Shown in pieces: positions 47,967 to 56,815 of a DNA stretch of 64,000 nt. This DNA is from Flavivirga jejuensis (GTDB lineage: Bacteria; Bacteroidota; Bacteroidia; Flavobacteriales; Flavobacteriaceae): positions 930,001-994,000 of the forward strand of contig NZ_JAUOEL010000001.1 in NCBI RefSeq assembly GCF_030540765.1. Reading direction: 5' to 3'. Made by a program: the position numbers and the translations under genes. The notes under the pieces were generated by a model. That model was not told the origin of the DNA. It did not search any database and saw only the letters and a list, made by a program, of their open reading frames with translations. The number at the start of each line of letters is the position of its first letter. Position 1 is the stretch's first letter.

Positions 47967-48729
47967 TATTTAATACAGAATTTACAAATTTATCTAAAGT
48001 GTTTATGCCTTGATTTGTAACATGTTTTACAAATGCGCTTCCAATAATAGCTCCTTTAGCATATTGTGTTGCTTGTGTGAACGTTTGATTATTACTGATG
48101 CCAAATCCAATAATTTGTGGATTATTTAGGTTCATGTTACCTATACGTTCAAAATACTTAGTTTGCTCTTCTCCAAAACCAACTTTAGCACCAGTCGTAC
48201 TTGCACTACTAACCATATAAATAAAGCCGTTAGAAATAGAGTCTATATAACGAATACGTTCATCACTGGTCTGCGGTGTAATTAAGAACACATTTATTAA
48301 ACCATATTTTTCAAAAATGGCTTGGTATTTTTCATGATACACATCTACAGGCAAATCGGGTATTATTAAACCATCAATACCAATTTCCTGACATTTTTTA
48401 CAAAAAGCTTCAACACCATATTGAAACATCGGATTAAAATAACCCATTATGATTAAAGGGATTTGAACCGATTGTCTGATATCTTTTAATTGATTAAAAA
48501 GAACTTCGCTTGTCATGCCATTTTTTAAAGCTTGTGTAGAACTTGCTTGAATGGTTGGACCATCTGCTAAAGGGTCGCTAAATGGTAACCCTATTTCGAT
48601 CATATCTATACCATTTTTTTCTAAATCTTGGATGATAGAAACAGTATCGTTAATATTTGGGTAACCTGCTGTGAAGTATATAGAGAGTAACTTCTTATCT
48701 TCTTTTAGTTTTTTATTTATTCTGTTCAT
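47959..48729 (-). CDS. trpA: Tryptophan synthase alpha chain
   Basis: The 256-residue protein has YFTAGYPN, MIEIGLPFSDPLADGPTIQ (with the catalytic Glu and Asp), IGFGISNNQTF and GAIIGSAFV. It cleaves indole-3-glycerol phosphate to indole, which passes to TrpB. It is the seventh trp gene in the order E-G-D-C-F-B-A. Confidence 0.98.
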   Translation of the reverse strand: MNRINKKLKEDKKLLSIYFTAGYPNINDTVSIIQDLEKNGIDMIEIGLPFSDPLADGPTIQASSTQALKNGMTSEVLFNQLKDIRQSVQIPLIIMGYFNPMFQYGVEAFCKKCQEIGIDGLIIPDLPVDVYHEKYQAIFEKYGLINVFLITPQTSDERIRYIDSISNGFIYMVSSASTTGAKVGFGEEQTKYFERIGNMNLNNPQIIGFGISNNQTFTQATQYAKGAIIGSAFVKHVTNQGINTLDKFVNSVLNND

Positions 48730-48750
48730 TGTTAATGAATAGTTTTTTTT

Positions 48751-48770
48751 ATTTCTGCGAAGGCGGAAAT
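48751..48770. repeat. Mini-palindrome between trpA and trpB (copy 1)
   Basis: ATTTCTGCGAAGGCGGAAAT can form a short hairpin. A related copy in opposite orientation is at 48877-48896. Confidence 0.6.
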
Positions 48771-48876
48771 CTGTTTAATGCTTATTTTAAATATATTCAG
48801 AAAGATCTTTCCAATCTGGGTTAAGACTGTTTATTAGATTGATTTTCCATGCGCGATTCCATTTTTTATTCATGAG

Positions 48877-48896
48877 ATTTCCGTCTTCACGGAAAT
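48877..48896. repeat. Mini-palindrome between trpA and trpB (copy 2)
   Basis: ATTTCCGTCTTCACGGAAAT forms an 8-bp stem just after the trpB stop. With copy 1 it brackets the unusually wide 175-bp trpB-trpA gap. Confidence 0.6.
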
Positions 48897-48904
48897 GAAA
48901 AAAA

Positions 48905-50086
48905 TCATAAATTAAAATAATTTATGTATGTATTTAAATCCTTATCCCCACGACCAGATAAACTCATCACGACAATATCATCAGGTTTAAAAGTTTTTTG
49001 TTCGAAAATAGCCAGCGCATGAGAACTTTCTATAGCAGGAATAATGCCTTCTAATTCGCATAACTTTAATCCAGCTTTCATAGCATCGTCATCTGTGATT
49101 GCCATAAATTCTGCGCGTCCTGTTTTGCATAAATGAGCATGCATAGGACCAACACCAGGGTAATCTAACCCTGCCGAAATAGAGTAAGGTTCTGTTATTT
49201 GCCCATCGTTGGTTTGCATTAATAAGGTTTTGCAACCATGAATAATACCTTCTTTTCCTAAAACAGATGTTGCTGCACTTTCGCCAGAATCAACTCCTAA
49301 ACCTGCAGCTTCTACGGCAATGATATTAACATCGTCTTCATGCAAATAATGATAATAAGTGCCAGCGGCATTACTGCCTCCACCAATACAGGCCACCACG
49401 TAATCGGGGTTTTCTCTTCCTTCGTGCTCTTTTAATTGCCATTTAATTTCTTCTGAAATAACGGATTGAAATTTGGTTACCATATCTGGATAGGGGTGAG
49501 GCCCGATGGCAGAACCTATAATATAATGCGTATTTACAGGATTATTAATCCAATCTCGAATGGCTTCGTTGGTGGCGTCTTTTAAAGTGCGGCTTCCTGA
49601 AAGAGCAGGGACTACGGTAGCTCCTAACATTTTCATCCTGGCAACGTTTGGAGCTTGTCGCGCGATATCAATTTCACCCATGTAGACAATACACTCCAAT
49701 CCCATTAAAGCACAAACGGTGGCGGTAGCAACGCCATGTTGTCCTGCTCCTGTTTCTGCGATAATTCTGTGTTTTCCTAAACGTTTAGCCATTAATATTT
49801 GACCAATAGTATTATTTATTTTATGTGCTCCCGTATGGTTGAGGTCTTCACGTTTTAAATAAATTTTGGTGTTATATTTTTCTGAAAGGCGTTTAGCAAA
49901 GTAGAGTGGAGAAGGACGTCCTACATAATCTTTTAAAAGTTGATCAAACTCCTTTTGAAACTCAGGTTCTGCCATCACTTTAAGATAGTTTTGGCGTAAC
50001 TCTTCTACATTTGGATATAACATTTCAGGAATATATGCGCCTCCAAATTCGCCATAATATCCTTTTTCGTTTACGTTATAATTCAT
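48905..50086 (-). CDS. trpB: Tryptophan synthase beta chain
   Basis: The 393-residue protein has the PLP lysine in [37 protein letters not shown] and SGRGDKD. It condenses indole with serine. The N-terminus ([14 protein letters not shown]) is typical of TrpB1. Confidence 0.98.
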   Translation of the reverse strand: MNYNVNEKGYYGEFGGAYIPEMLYPNVEELRQNYLKVMAEPEFQKEFDQLLKDYVGRPSPLYFAKRLSEKYNTKIYLKREDLNHTGAHKINNTIGQILMAKRLGKHRIIAETGAGQHGVATATVCALMGLECIVYMGEIDIARQAPNVARMKMLGATVVPALSGSRTLKDATNEAIRDWINNPVNTHYIIGSAIGPHPYPDMVTKFQSVISEEIKWQLKEHEGRENPDYVVACIGGGSNAAGTYYHYLHEDDVNIIAVEAAGLGVDSGESAATSVLGKEGIIHGCKTLLMQTNDGQITEPYSISAGLDYPGVGPMHAHLCKTGRAEFMAITDDDAMKAGLKLCELEGIIPAIESSHALAIFEQKTFKPDDIVVMSLSGRGDKDLNTYINYFNL

Positions 50087-50109
50087 TTTATTCTTTTATA
50101 TTTTTTGCT

Positions 50110-50176
50110 ATGCTGAACGGGAGTCATGATGAGGTATCTTTTAATGAGATGCTTTACCATGTTCAGAATGACAAAT
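50110..50176. repeat. Dispersed GTCATTCTGAAC-type repeat in the trpF-trpB junction
   Basis: The plus strand reads TGCTGAAC ... GTTCAGAATGACA, the ends of a repeat family widespread in Bacteroidota intergenic DNA. On the minus strand its first part encodes the last residues of TrpF (ICHSEHGKASH). Confidence 0.6.
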
Positions 50177-50842
50177 TTTTTCAAATTCTTTTAATTTTTC
50201 AATATGTTTTAATCCAGGTTCTATTTCAAATTTGCTATTTACATCAATGGCATAACAATATTTTGAAGCTTTACTTTTTGTGAATGCTTTAATTTTTTCA
50301 ATTTCATCAATACCAATACCACCGCTTAAAAAGAAGGGTTTTGTTGAGGGGTAATTGTTTAAAACATTCCAATCGAATGTATAGCCATTACCTCCTGGTA
50401 ATTCTCCTTTTGTGTCGAACAAATAATAATCGCAAGCGTTTTCGTAAGATTTTAAAACCTCAAAATTGAATTCGTTTTTTATCGAAAATACTTTGATGAC
50501 TTCTACATGTCGTAAAGCGTTACAATATTCAGGAGATTCTTTTCCATGAAGTTGTACTACTTGTAGTTGATGCGTGTTTATTTGTGAAATAACATCTTCT
50601 AAATTTTCGTCTACAAAGACACCAACTTTTTTAATTGAAGCTGGTAATTCTGGAATACTAGTGTTAAAATGCCTTGCAGATTTTTTATAAAATATAAATC
50701 CGAGATAATCGGGTTGCAAACTGGCAACTTGAGTTATGTTTTCTTCATATTTCATTCCGCAAACTTTGAGCCTCATTCGAGCCCTTTCTGAAGGAGCAGA
50801 GGCTTTGTTTGTGTTTGATATGTTTTTAATTTCTTTTTTCAT
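50141..50842 (-). CDS. trpF: Phosphoribosylanthranilate isomerase
   Basis: The TrpF core starts at MRLKVCGMKYEEN (ATG at 50776). The longer frame from 50842 adds 22 Ser/Ala-rich residues that ordinary TrpF lacks, so 50776 is the likelier start. Catalytic Cys is in KVCGMK; QLHGKES, YLFDTKGELPGG and FLSGGIG follow. The last residues (CHSEHGKASH) come from a dispersed repeat that has replaced the normal stop region. Confidence 0.93.
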   Translation of the reverse strand: MKKEIKNISNTNKASAPSERARMRLKVCGMKYEENITQVASLQPDYLGFIFYKKSARHFNTSIPELPASIKKVGVFVDENLEDVISQINTHQLQVVQLHGKESPEYCNALRHVEVIKVFSIKNEFNFEVLKSYENACDYYLFDTKGELPGGNGYTFDWNVLNNYPSTKPFFLSGGIGIDEIEKIKAFTKSKASKYCYAIDVNSKFEIEPGLKHIEKLKEFEKICHSEHGKASH

Positions 50843-50870
50843 AAGAGTAAGTGTTCCTTCTTTGGAGGAG

Positions 50871-51653
50871 TTAGAGAAGGCTCTTTATAAATTGTTTCGC
50901 ACTTTCTCCAGCATTATCTGTTTTCATAAAATTTTCTCCTATTAAAAAACCTTGGTAGCCATAAGGTTTTAATTCTTGGATGGCTTCAATATTACTAATG
51001 CCGCTTTCTGAAACTTTCACAAAATCATTTGGAATAAGTTCACTTAGTGTTTTACTTGTTTCCAAGTTAACATCAAAGGTTTTTAAATTTCTATTATTTA
51101 CTCCCAACATATCTAATGAGGACATCACAGATTTATGTAATTCTTCTTCGTTATGAACTTCTAAAAGAACATCTAGATTCAGACTTTTGGCGAATTCAGA
51201 AAATTGCTTTATTTCTTCTCTGCTTAAAATAGCAGCTATCAATAAAATAACATCTGCACCGTATGCTTTAGCTTCTAGTAATTGATATTCGTCTATGATA
51301 AATTCTTTACGTAATAGCGGTAAATTACAACTGGCTTTGGCAAGTAATAAATCGTCTAAAGATCCTCCAAAATATTTTCCATCTGTTAAAACCGACATAC
51401 CACAAACACCTGCATCTTCATACCCTTTTGCTACATCTTGTACGTTTAAATTCTGATTTATTACAGATTTTGATGGTGAACGTCTTTTATGTTCTGCAAT
51501 AATCCCTGAGTCGCTATGTCTTAATTTGTTTGCGAGAGAAATAGTTTCTCTTTCAAATAAAACGGATTGTTCTAATTGCGTTATTGGAATTAAGCCTTTA
51601 CGTAGGTCGACTTCCTTTCGTTTATCTTTTACTATTTTATCTAGTATTGTCAT
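50871..51653 (-). CDS. trpC: Indole-3-glycerol phosphate synthase
   Basis: The 260-residue protein has IIAEHKRRSPSKS, LTDGKYFGGSLDDL, LRKEFIIDEYQL, GVNNRNLKTFDV and SESGISN. It closes the indole ring. It is separate from trpF, unlike the enterobacterial fusion. Confidence 0.98.
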   Translation of the reverse strand: MTILDKIVKDKRKEVDLRKGLIPITQLEQSVLFERETISLANKLRHSDSGIIAEHKRRSPSKSVINQNLNVQDVAKGYEDAGVCGMSVLTDGKYFGGSLDDLLLAKASCNLPLLRKEFIIDEYQLLEAKAYGADVILLIAAILSREEIKQFSEFAKSLNLDVLLEVHNEEELHKSVMSSLDMLGVNNRNLKTFDVNLETSKTLSELIPNDFVKVSESGISNIEAIQELKPYGYQGFLIGENFMKTDNAGESAKQFIKSLL

Positions 51654-51657
51654 TTTT

Positions 51658-51681
51658 AGTGTTCAGTGTTCAGTGTTCAGT
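51658..51681. repeat. CAGTGTT tandem repeat between trpC and trpD
   Basis: Three units of CAGTGTT-type sequence match the repeat after queE (396-416). Confidence 0.55.
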
Positions 51682-51707
51682 CTGCAAGATTGCTACTGCA
51701 TACTATT

Positions 51708-52700
51708 TTATTTACTCATTTCTATTAATGTCTCTAAACTTGCTTTCGCTTTTCCAGAAAGTAGGGATTCTTTTGCTTGTTCAAAGCCTTCTTTATGGCT
51801 AATTTGTTTTGTTGTTGCTATGGCTAAACCAGCATTAGCGCAAACGACATTATTTTGAGGTTCTGTTCCTTTTCCTGCAATAACATTTATAAATATTTTA
51901 GCGGCATCTTCTACAGTATTTCCTCCAAAAATAGATTCTTGGGTAATTGCTGAAATTCCTAAATCTTCTGGCGAAAACATAGTTTCAGAATTATTAGAAA
52001 TTACTTTAGTATGTCCTGTTAAAGAAATTTCATCATAGCCATCTAATGCGTGGACTATGCTATAGTTTTTATCTGTTTCTTGATATAGGTAGCCATATAA
52101 ACGTAATAGTTCTAAATTGAAGACACCTACCATTTGGTTTTTAGGAAACGACGGATTTACCATGGGACCCAGCATGTTAAAAAATGTTTTTACTCCCAGT
52201 TCCCGACGAATAGGCGCTACATTTTTCATAGCAGGATGGAATAGTGGTGCGTGTAACACACAAATGCCTGCTTTATCAATGGATCGTTTTAAGAAATCTT
52301 CATCATTAGAAAACTTAATGCCTAAATATTCCATAACGTTTGAAGATCCACATGCCGAAGAGACTCCATAATTACCATGTTTAGAAACCTTAATACCAGC
52401 TCCAGCTGATACAAATGATGATAGGGTAGAGATGTTAAAAGTGTCTTTTCCGTCGCCACCAGTTCCGCATAAATCAATAGCATTAAAATCCTTTAAATCT
52501 ATAGCAATACATAACTCTAATAAAGCGTCTCGAAAACCACGTAATTCTTCAAGTGTGATACTTCGCATCATAAAAACCGTAAGGAATGATGCAATCTGAC
52601 TTTGGTTATACATCCCATTAGATATGTTTACCAATACCTGTTTGGCCTCTTCACTGGAGATGCTTTCGTGATTTATAAGTCTGTTTAATAAGTTTTTCAT
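51708..52700 (-). CDS. trpD: Anthranilate phosphoribosyltransferase
   Basis: The ATG at 52700 is preferred over the upstream in-frame ATG (52748). It gives a 330-residue protein that starts MKNLLNRLINHESISSEEAK, the normal N-terminus. Key motifs are DLCGTGGDGKDTFNIST, KHGNYGVSSACGSSN, GVKTFFNMLGPMVNP and HALDGYDEISLTG. It attaches phosphoribose to anthranilate. Confidence 0.97.
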   Translation of the reverse strand: MKNLLNRLINHESISSEEAKQVLVNISNGMYNQSQIASFLTVFMMRSITLEELRGFRDALLELCIAIDLKDFNAIDLCGTGGDGKDTFNISTLSSFVSAGAGIKVSKHGNYGVSSACGSSNVMEYLGIKFSNDEDFLKRSIDKAGICVLHAPLFHPAMKNVAPIRRELGVKTFFNMLGPMVNPSFPKNQMVGVFNLELLRLYGYLYQETDKNYSIVHALDGYDEISLTGHTKVISNNSETMFSPEDLGISAITQESIFGGNTVEDAAKIFINVIAGKGTEPQNNVVCANAGLAIATTKQISHKEGFEQAKESLLSGKAKASLETLIEMSK

Positions 52701-52715
52701 TTTTTTTCTTTTTAT

Positions 52716-52890
52716 TTTTTCATTTTGTCTTGATACAAAACGAACCAAAAAATCATATCAAAATTAGGAAATTGCTAAAGCACCATTCACTTTCGGAATT
52801 ACGTGCTTGAAGCTGCGCTGCGCTTCGCATCTTCATTCCTTCATTCATTATTTCTGAATTTTGATGATTCCGACTGTGTCGGAAATTCAA
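52716..52890. repeat. Dispersed repeats between trpD and trpG
   Basis: The 256-bp gap holds a CATTTTGTCTTGATACAAAA segment that I recognise as a common flavobacterial intergenic repeat, a GCGCTGCGCTTCGC palindrome-like stretch, and a TTCCGAC/GTCGGAA hairpin near 52863-52883. There is no ORF. Confidence 0.55.
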
Positions 52891-52956
52891 GTTCAATTTA
52901 AATTTCATTTTTAATTATAGTTTTTTCAATTGAGTAAGCACTGTTTACTGCTACTG

Positions 52957-53523
52957 TTAACTATTAAGCCAGTTTTCCAATATTTTTTTTCCGTTTGGTG
53001 TTAATACCGATTCGGGATGGTATTGAACGCCTTTTACATCGTAGGTTTTATGTCGTAATGACATGACTTGTCCGTTTTCGTCAAACGAAGTCGCTTCTAA
53101 ACTATCTGGTAAATCGGGATTGACTACCCAGGAATGGTAACGTCCAACTTCTATGCTTTTATCTAGATTTTTAAAAATAGGTTCGTCATCAACACTTATA
53201 GTAACGTTTGTTGAAACGCCATGATAGACTTCATCTAAATTAATTAAAGCCCCACCAAATACTTCACTAATGGCTTGTTGCCCTAAACAAACCCCCAAAA
53301 TGCTTTTAGTAGGGGCAAACCTTTCTATGATTTGCTTTAGCAAACCTGCTTCATCTGGAATACCTGGTCCTGGCGATAATACAATTTTATCGAAAGGTTC
53401 TACATCGTCTAAATTCAGTTTATCATTTCTAACAACGGTTACATCACAATTTAAATCTTCTAAGTAATGGACTAAATTGTATGTGAAACTGTCGTAATTA
53501 TCTATAACTAATACTTTTGTCAT
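52957..53523 (-). CDS. trpG: Anthranilate synthase component II (glutamine amidotransferase)
   Basis: The ATG at 53523 gives 188 residues starting MTKVLVIDNYDSFTYNLVHY. It has the oxyanion motif LSPGPGIPDEAG, the nucleophile in LGVCLGQQAISE and the His-Glu pair in GVQYHPES. It delivers ammonia to TrpE. The same protein could also serve p-aminobenzoate synthesis. Confidence 0.97.
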   Translation of the reverse strand: MTKVLVIDNYDSFTYNLVHYLEDLNCDVTVVRNDKLNLDDVEPFDKIVLSPGPGIPDEAGLLKQIIERFAPTKSILGVCLGQQAISEVFGGALINLDEVYHGVSTNVTISVDDEPIFKNLDKSIEVGRYHSWVVNPDLPDSLEATSFDENGQVMSLRHKTYDVKGVQYHPESVLTPNGKKILENWLNS

Positions 53524-53537
53524 CTTTATTTTTTTTT

Positions 53538-53702
53538 GCCACGAATACACGAATGTTTTCTAGACTTTTATCCTTGTTTTTTTACTATTCTACCAACTAA
53601 GGTTTAATCATGCTGGTTGATTTGCGTTAGGGATTGCAGCGGCATCCTTTTGCTTTTTTTGCAAAAGATATAGCGGAAAGCCCGACCCCTGTGGTAACGC
53701 CA
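53538..53702. repeat. Dispersed repeats between trpG and trpE
   Basis: GCCACGAATACACGAAT (53538-53554) is followed by an element containing GGGATTGCAGCGGCATCC, TTTTGCAAAAGATATAGCGG and CCCGACCCC. All are common intergenic repeats of Bacteroidota. There is no ORF. Confidence 0.65.
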
Positions 53703-53707
53703 TAATT

Positions 53708-55111
53708 TTAAATATTTTCGGCTAATTCAATAGCTTTCGTTAAGGCTCCTAATTTGTTATATACTTCTTGCAGTTCGTTTTCTGAATTAGATTTAGAAAC
53801 AAGTCCTGCTCCTGCTTGCCAATGTAATTTGTGGTTTTTGCTTAAAAAGGTTCTAATCATAATGGCATGATTAAAGTTGCCTTCAAAATCCATAAAACCT
53901 ATGGCGCCTCCATAAAAAGAACGACTTGTTTTTTCGTATTGTTCAATAAGTTGCATGGCTCTGTGCTTTGGTGCACCACTTAAAGTGCCTGCAGGGAATG
54001 TGTCGGCAACCACTTGCATGGTTGAGGTGTCTTCATGTTTTTGCCCTGTAACTTTACTTACTAAATGAATAACATGCGAAAAAAATTGAACTTCTCTATA
54101 GGTATCTACGGTAACATGACTTCCGTGCCGACTTAAATCGTTTCTTGCTAAATCGACCAGCATCACATGTTCTGCATTTTCTTTGTCATCTTTTACTAAT
54201 TGTTTTGCTAATTCGGCATCTTTGGAATCGTTTCCTGAGCGTTTAAATGTTCCTGCAATAGGGTGAATTTCTGCTTTACCTTTGCTTACAATAAGTTGTG
54301 CTTCTGGTGAGCTTCCAAAAATCTTAAAGTTTCCGTAGTCAAAATAAAACAAATAGGGGGAAGGGTTTATACTTCGTAAAGCACGATACACATTAAACTC
54401 ATCTCCTTTAAATTCTTGGGCAAAGCTTTTTGATAATACTAACTGAAATACATCGCCTCTTGCACAGTGTTTTTTGGCGAGATCTACATGGGTTTTATAT
54501 TCATCATCAGTTAAATTAGACGTAATGTCTCCTTTCGAATTAAAGTTATAAGATGCAAAATTTTTAACTTTGATTAAATGGTCTATCTCATCAATATTGC
54601 TTTCGGTATCATGGCAATGTGCAAAAATATAGGCTTCATTTTTATGATGATTTATAGCGATTATGTTTTGATAAACAGCATAATAAACATCAGGAATATG
54701 TATAGAATCTTCTTTTTTAGAAATCTCAACATCTTCAAAATACCTTACAGCATCATAAGCGATGTAACCAAAAATACCATTGTTTATAAATTTAAATTCG
54801 GTATCTGAATTAACATTAAACCGTTTTGTGAATTGATGTATTTCTTCCGAAACATCAATACTATCTGTTATTGGTTTTTCTAAAGAACTTCCGTCAGGAA
54901 ATGTTTGATTAATAATTTCATTTTCAACCTTAATGGAAGCTATTGGGTTAAAACAGATATAAGAAAAACTGTTATCGTTTGCATGGTAATCACTACTCTC
55001 TAACAAAATACTGTTAGGGTATTTATCTCTAATTTTTAAGTAGATGCTTACTGGCGTAATGGTGTCTGCCAGAATTTTTTTGTAGTGCGTGTATAAATTA
55101 AATGTTGTCAT
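53708..55111 (-). CDS. trpE: Anthranilate synthase component I
   Basis: The 467-residue enzyme shows the Trp-binding LLESSDYH element of feedback-inhibited TrpE, and the chorismate-binding core FKIFGSSPEAQL, HPIAGTFKRSG, AGTLSGAPKHRAMQLI and RSFYGGAIGF. It makes anthranilate from chorismate with TrpG. It is the first structural gene behind a trp leader and attenuator. Confidence 0.98.
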   Translation of the reverse strand: MTTFNLYTHYKKILADTITPVSIYLKIRDKYPNSILLESSDYHANDNSFSYICFNPIASIKVENEIINQTFPDGSSLEKPITDSIDVSEEIHQFTKRFNVNSDTEFKFINNGIFGYIAYDAVRYFEDVEISKKEDSIHIPDVYYAVYQNIIAINHHKNEAYIFAHCHDTESNIDEIDHLIKVKNFASYNFNSKGDITSNLTDDEYKTHVDLAKKHCARGDVFQLVLSKSFAQEFKGDEFNVYRALRSINPSPYLFYFDYGNFKIFGSSPEAQLIVSKGKAEIHPIAGTFKRSGNDSKDAELAKQLVKDDKENAEHVMLVDLARNDLSRHGSHVTVDTYREVQFFSHVIHLVSKVTGQKHEDTSTMQVVADTFPAGTLSGAPKHRAMQLIEQYEKTSRSFYGGAIGFMDFEGNFNHAIMIRTFLSKNHKLHWQAGAGLVSKSNSENELQEVYNKLGALTKAIELAENI

Positions 55112-55124
55112 ATTAACTTGATGT

Positions 55125-55147
55125 CTTTTCCGTAAAAGCGGAAATTT
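55125..55147. repeat. Mini-palindrome in the trpE leader
   Basis: TTTTCCGTAAAAGCGGAAA is related to the trpA-trpB mini-palindromes. It lies between the attenuator terminator and the trpE ATG. Confidence 0.5.
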
Positions 55148-55176
55148 TAATTGATTTTATTATAAAAATATGCATT

Positions 55177-55211
55177 AAAAAAAGGCTTGTCGTGAATGAC
55201 AAGCCTTTTTT
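55177..55211 (-). terminator. trp attenuator terminator
   Basis: AAAGGCTTGTC pairs with GACAAGCCTTT around a 6-nt loop, with a T run on the minus strand. It lies 34 bp after the Trp leader stop. Confidence 0.9.
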
Positions 55212-55244
55212 GATATTTTGAGTTTTAAATATACTAGGTTTCCT

Positions 55245-55301
55245 TCACGAACGTAAGTTTCTGAAGCTCCACCACCAAGTATTATTTAAAATTATATTCA
55301 T
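55245..55301 (-). CDS. trpL: trp operon leader peptide
   Basis: The 18-residue ORF reads MNIILNNTWWWSFRNLRS then TGA, with three consecutive Trp codons. It lies between a TATATTTG promoter and the terminator at 55177-55211. This is the classic layout for ribosome-mediated attenuation: low Trp-tRNA stalls the ribosome and prevents termination before trpE. Confidence 0.92.
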   Translation of the reverse strand: MNIILNNTWWWSFRNLRS

Positions 55302-55320
55302 CTTATTCTTTTAATTGGTT

Positions 55321-55351
55321 CAAATATAGAAATGAAAATATAAATACACAA
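55321..55351 (-). promoter_or_regulatory. trp operon promoter
   Basis: The minus strand reads TTG, 20 bp spacer and TATATTTG (plus 55321-55328), 20 bp before the leader ATG. It fits the Bacteroidota consensus. Confidence 0.7.
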
Positions 55352-55427
55352 TAGTTTAAAACATTTTTTATATAAAAATTTGTTAAACTATCATATAGAT
55401 AATGAAGTATTAATTAAATTTAAGGCT

Positions 55428-55973
55428 ATGAAGTTAAAATTATTAATTGTTGCAATATTAATAATAACAAGTTGCAAGCAGGAGAACAAAAAGGTTGTAA
55501 AAGATATCGCCATAGCTAAAAAGGAGGTTAGTAGCGATGTTAATTCGAACGATGTTGAATTAGAAGTATACGATTATGAGGGCTTTAAGAAGTTCTTGAA
55601 TAAGAAAGATGATAAAGTATACGTTATTAATTTTTGGGCTACTTGGTGCGCGCCTTGTGTAAAAGAATTGCCATATTTTGAAAAGCTAAATTCTGAATAT
55701 AGTGATAAAAATGTTGAGGTTATTTTGGTAAGTTTAGATTTTCCACATTTATATGAATCTAAGCTAAAGCCTTTTATCAAAAAAAGAGATTTAAAATCGA
55801 AAGTCATTGCTCTAGATGATGCCGATATGAATACATGGATACCACAAGTGAGTAAAGACTGGTCGGGAGCTATACCAGCAACCGTTATATATAGAAATGA
55901 TAGCAATAAATTTTTTGAGGGATCATTTACTTATGAAACATTAGAAACCGAAGTTAAATCTTTTTTAAATTAG
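55428..55973 (+). CDS. TlpA/ResA-like thioredoxin lipoprotein
   Basis: The ATG at 55428 is chosen over the upstream TTG because a lipoprotein signal follows (MKLKLLIVAILIITSC). The 181-residue protein has a thioredoxin fold with the redox site in FWATWCAPCVKEL and the cis-Pro region GAIPATVIY. It would reduce or oxidise disulfides in the periplasm. It is the first of four redox or sulfur-related genes in a row. Confidence 0.88.
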   Translation: MKLKLLIVAILIITSCKQENKKVVKDIAIAKKEVSSDVNSNDVELEVYDYEGFKKFLNKKDDKVYVINFWATWCAPCVKELPYFEKLNSEYSDKNVEVILVSLDFPHLYESKLKPFIKKRDLKSKVIALDDADMNTWIPQVSKDWSGAIPATVIYRNDSNKFFEGSFTYETLETEVKSFLN

Positions 55974-56060
55974 ATATAAGGAAAGCCATAATGGCATTTA
56001 ATAGGAAAAGGTTCGTGCTTAAACGAAATAATAAAAATATTAACTACAAATTTTAAAAAC

Positions 56061-56693
56061 ATGAAAAAAGCAATTCAAATAATGTCAGTGATATGTGCCG
56101 TACTTTTTATAAGTGCATTTACGGTATATGAAACAACTCCTCAAGAAGGGGTAGGTTCGGGATATAGTATAGGCGATGTAGCTGAAGACTTTTCGCTTAA
56201 AAATACAGATGGTAATATGGTGTCGTTATCAGATTATAAAGACGCTAAAGGTTTTATTGTAGTATTCACATGTAATACATGTCCCTATGCCGTTATGTAT
56301 GAAGATAGAATTATTGCTTTAGATAAAAAGTACGCATCAAAAGGGTATCCTGTAATTGCTATTATGCCAAATAATACAGATGTTAAACCTGGAGATAATA
56401 TGGAAGCTATGAAAGATCGTGCAAAAAGTAAAGGATTTACTTTTCCATATTTAATTGATGAAGGCCAAAAAGTATATCCTAAATATGGTGCTACTAAAAC
56501 GCCACATGTTTTTTTATTAGAAAAAACAGGAGCTGGCAATGTTGTAAAATATATTGGAGCTATAGATGATAATTATAAAGATGCTTCGGCAGTAAAAACA
56601 AAATATGTAGAGGATGCTGTTGATGCACTTTTAACAGGAAAAGAAGTTAAACAAACAGAAACCAAAGCTATAGGTTGTTCTATTAAAGTTTAA
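56061..56693 (+). CDS. Exported thioredoxin-family (AhpC/TSA-like) protein
   Basis: The 210-residue protein has a signal anchor (MSVICAVLFISAFTVY) and a thioredoxin/peroxiredoxin fold (AEDFSLKNTDGNMVSLSDYK, VFTCNTCPYAVMYEDR with CxxC, GATKTPHVFLLEK). A late Cys occurs near the C-terminus (IGCSIKV). Proteins of this type are often seen next to other thiol-redox genes. Exact substrate unknown. Confidence 0.85.
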   Translation: MKKAIQIMSVICAVLFISAFTVYETTPQEGVGSGYSIGDVAEDFSLKNTDGNMVSLSDYKDAKGFIVVFTCNTCPYAVMYEDRIIALDKKYASKGYPVIAIMPNNTDVKPGDNMEAMKDRAKSKGFTFPYLIDEGQKVYPKYGATKTPHVFLLEKTGAGNVVKYIGAIDDNYKDASAVKTKYVEDAVDALLTGKEVKQTETKAIGCSIKV

Positions 56694-56722
56694 TGAAAAA
56701 AATAATAGTATAGTTACATACG

Positions 56723-56761
56723 AAAAAAAAAATCTAAAGTGTAATACTTTGGATTTTTTTT
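56723..56761 (+). terminator. Terminator after the thioredoxin-family gene
   Basis: AATCTAAAGT and ACTTTGGATT pair (one wobble) between A- and T-runs. Confidence 0.7.
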
Positions 56762-56815
56762 CGTCTACAATTTTATATGTATTAATTTTGTATAATACAT
56801 AACATATTTAAATAA

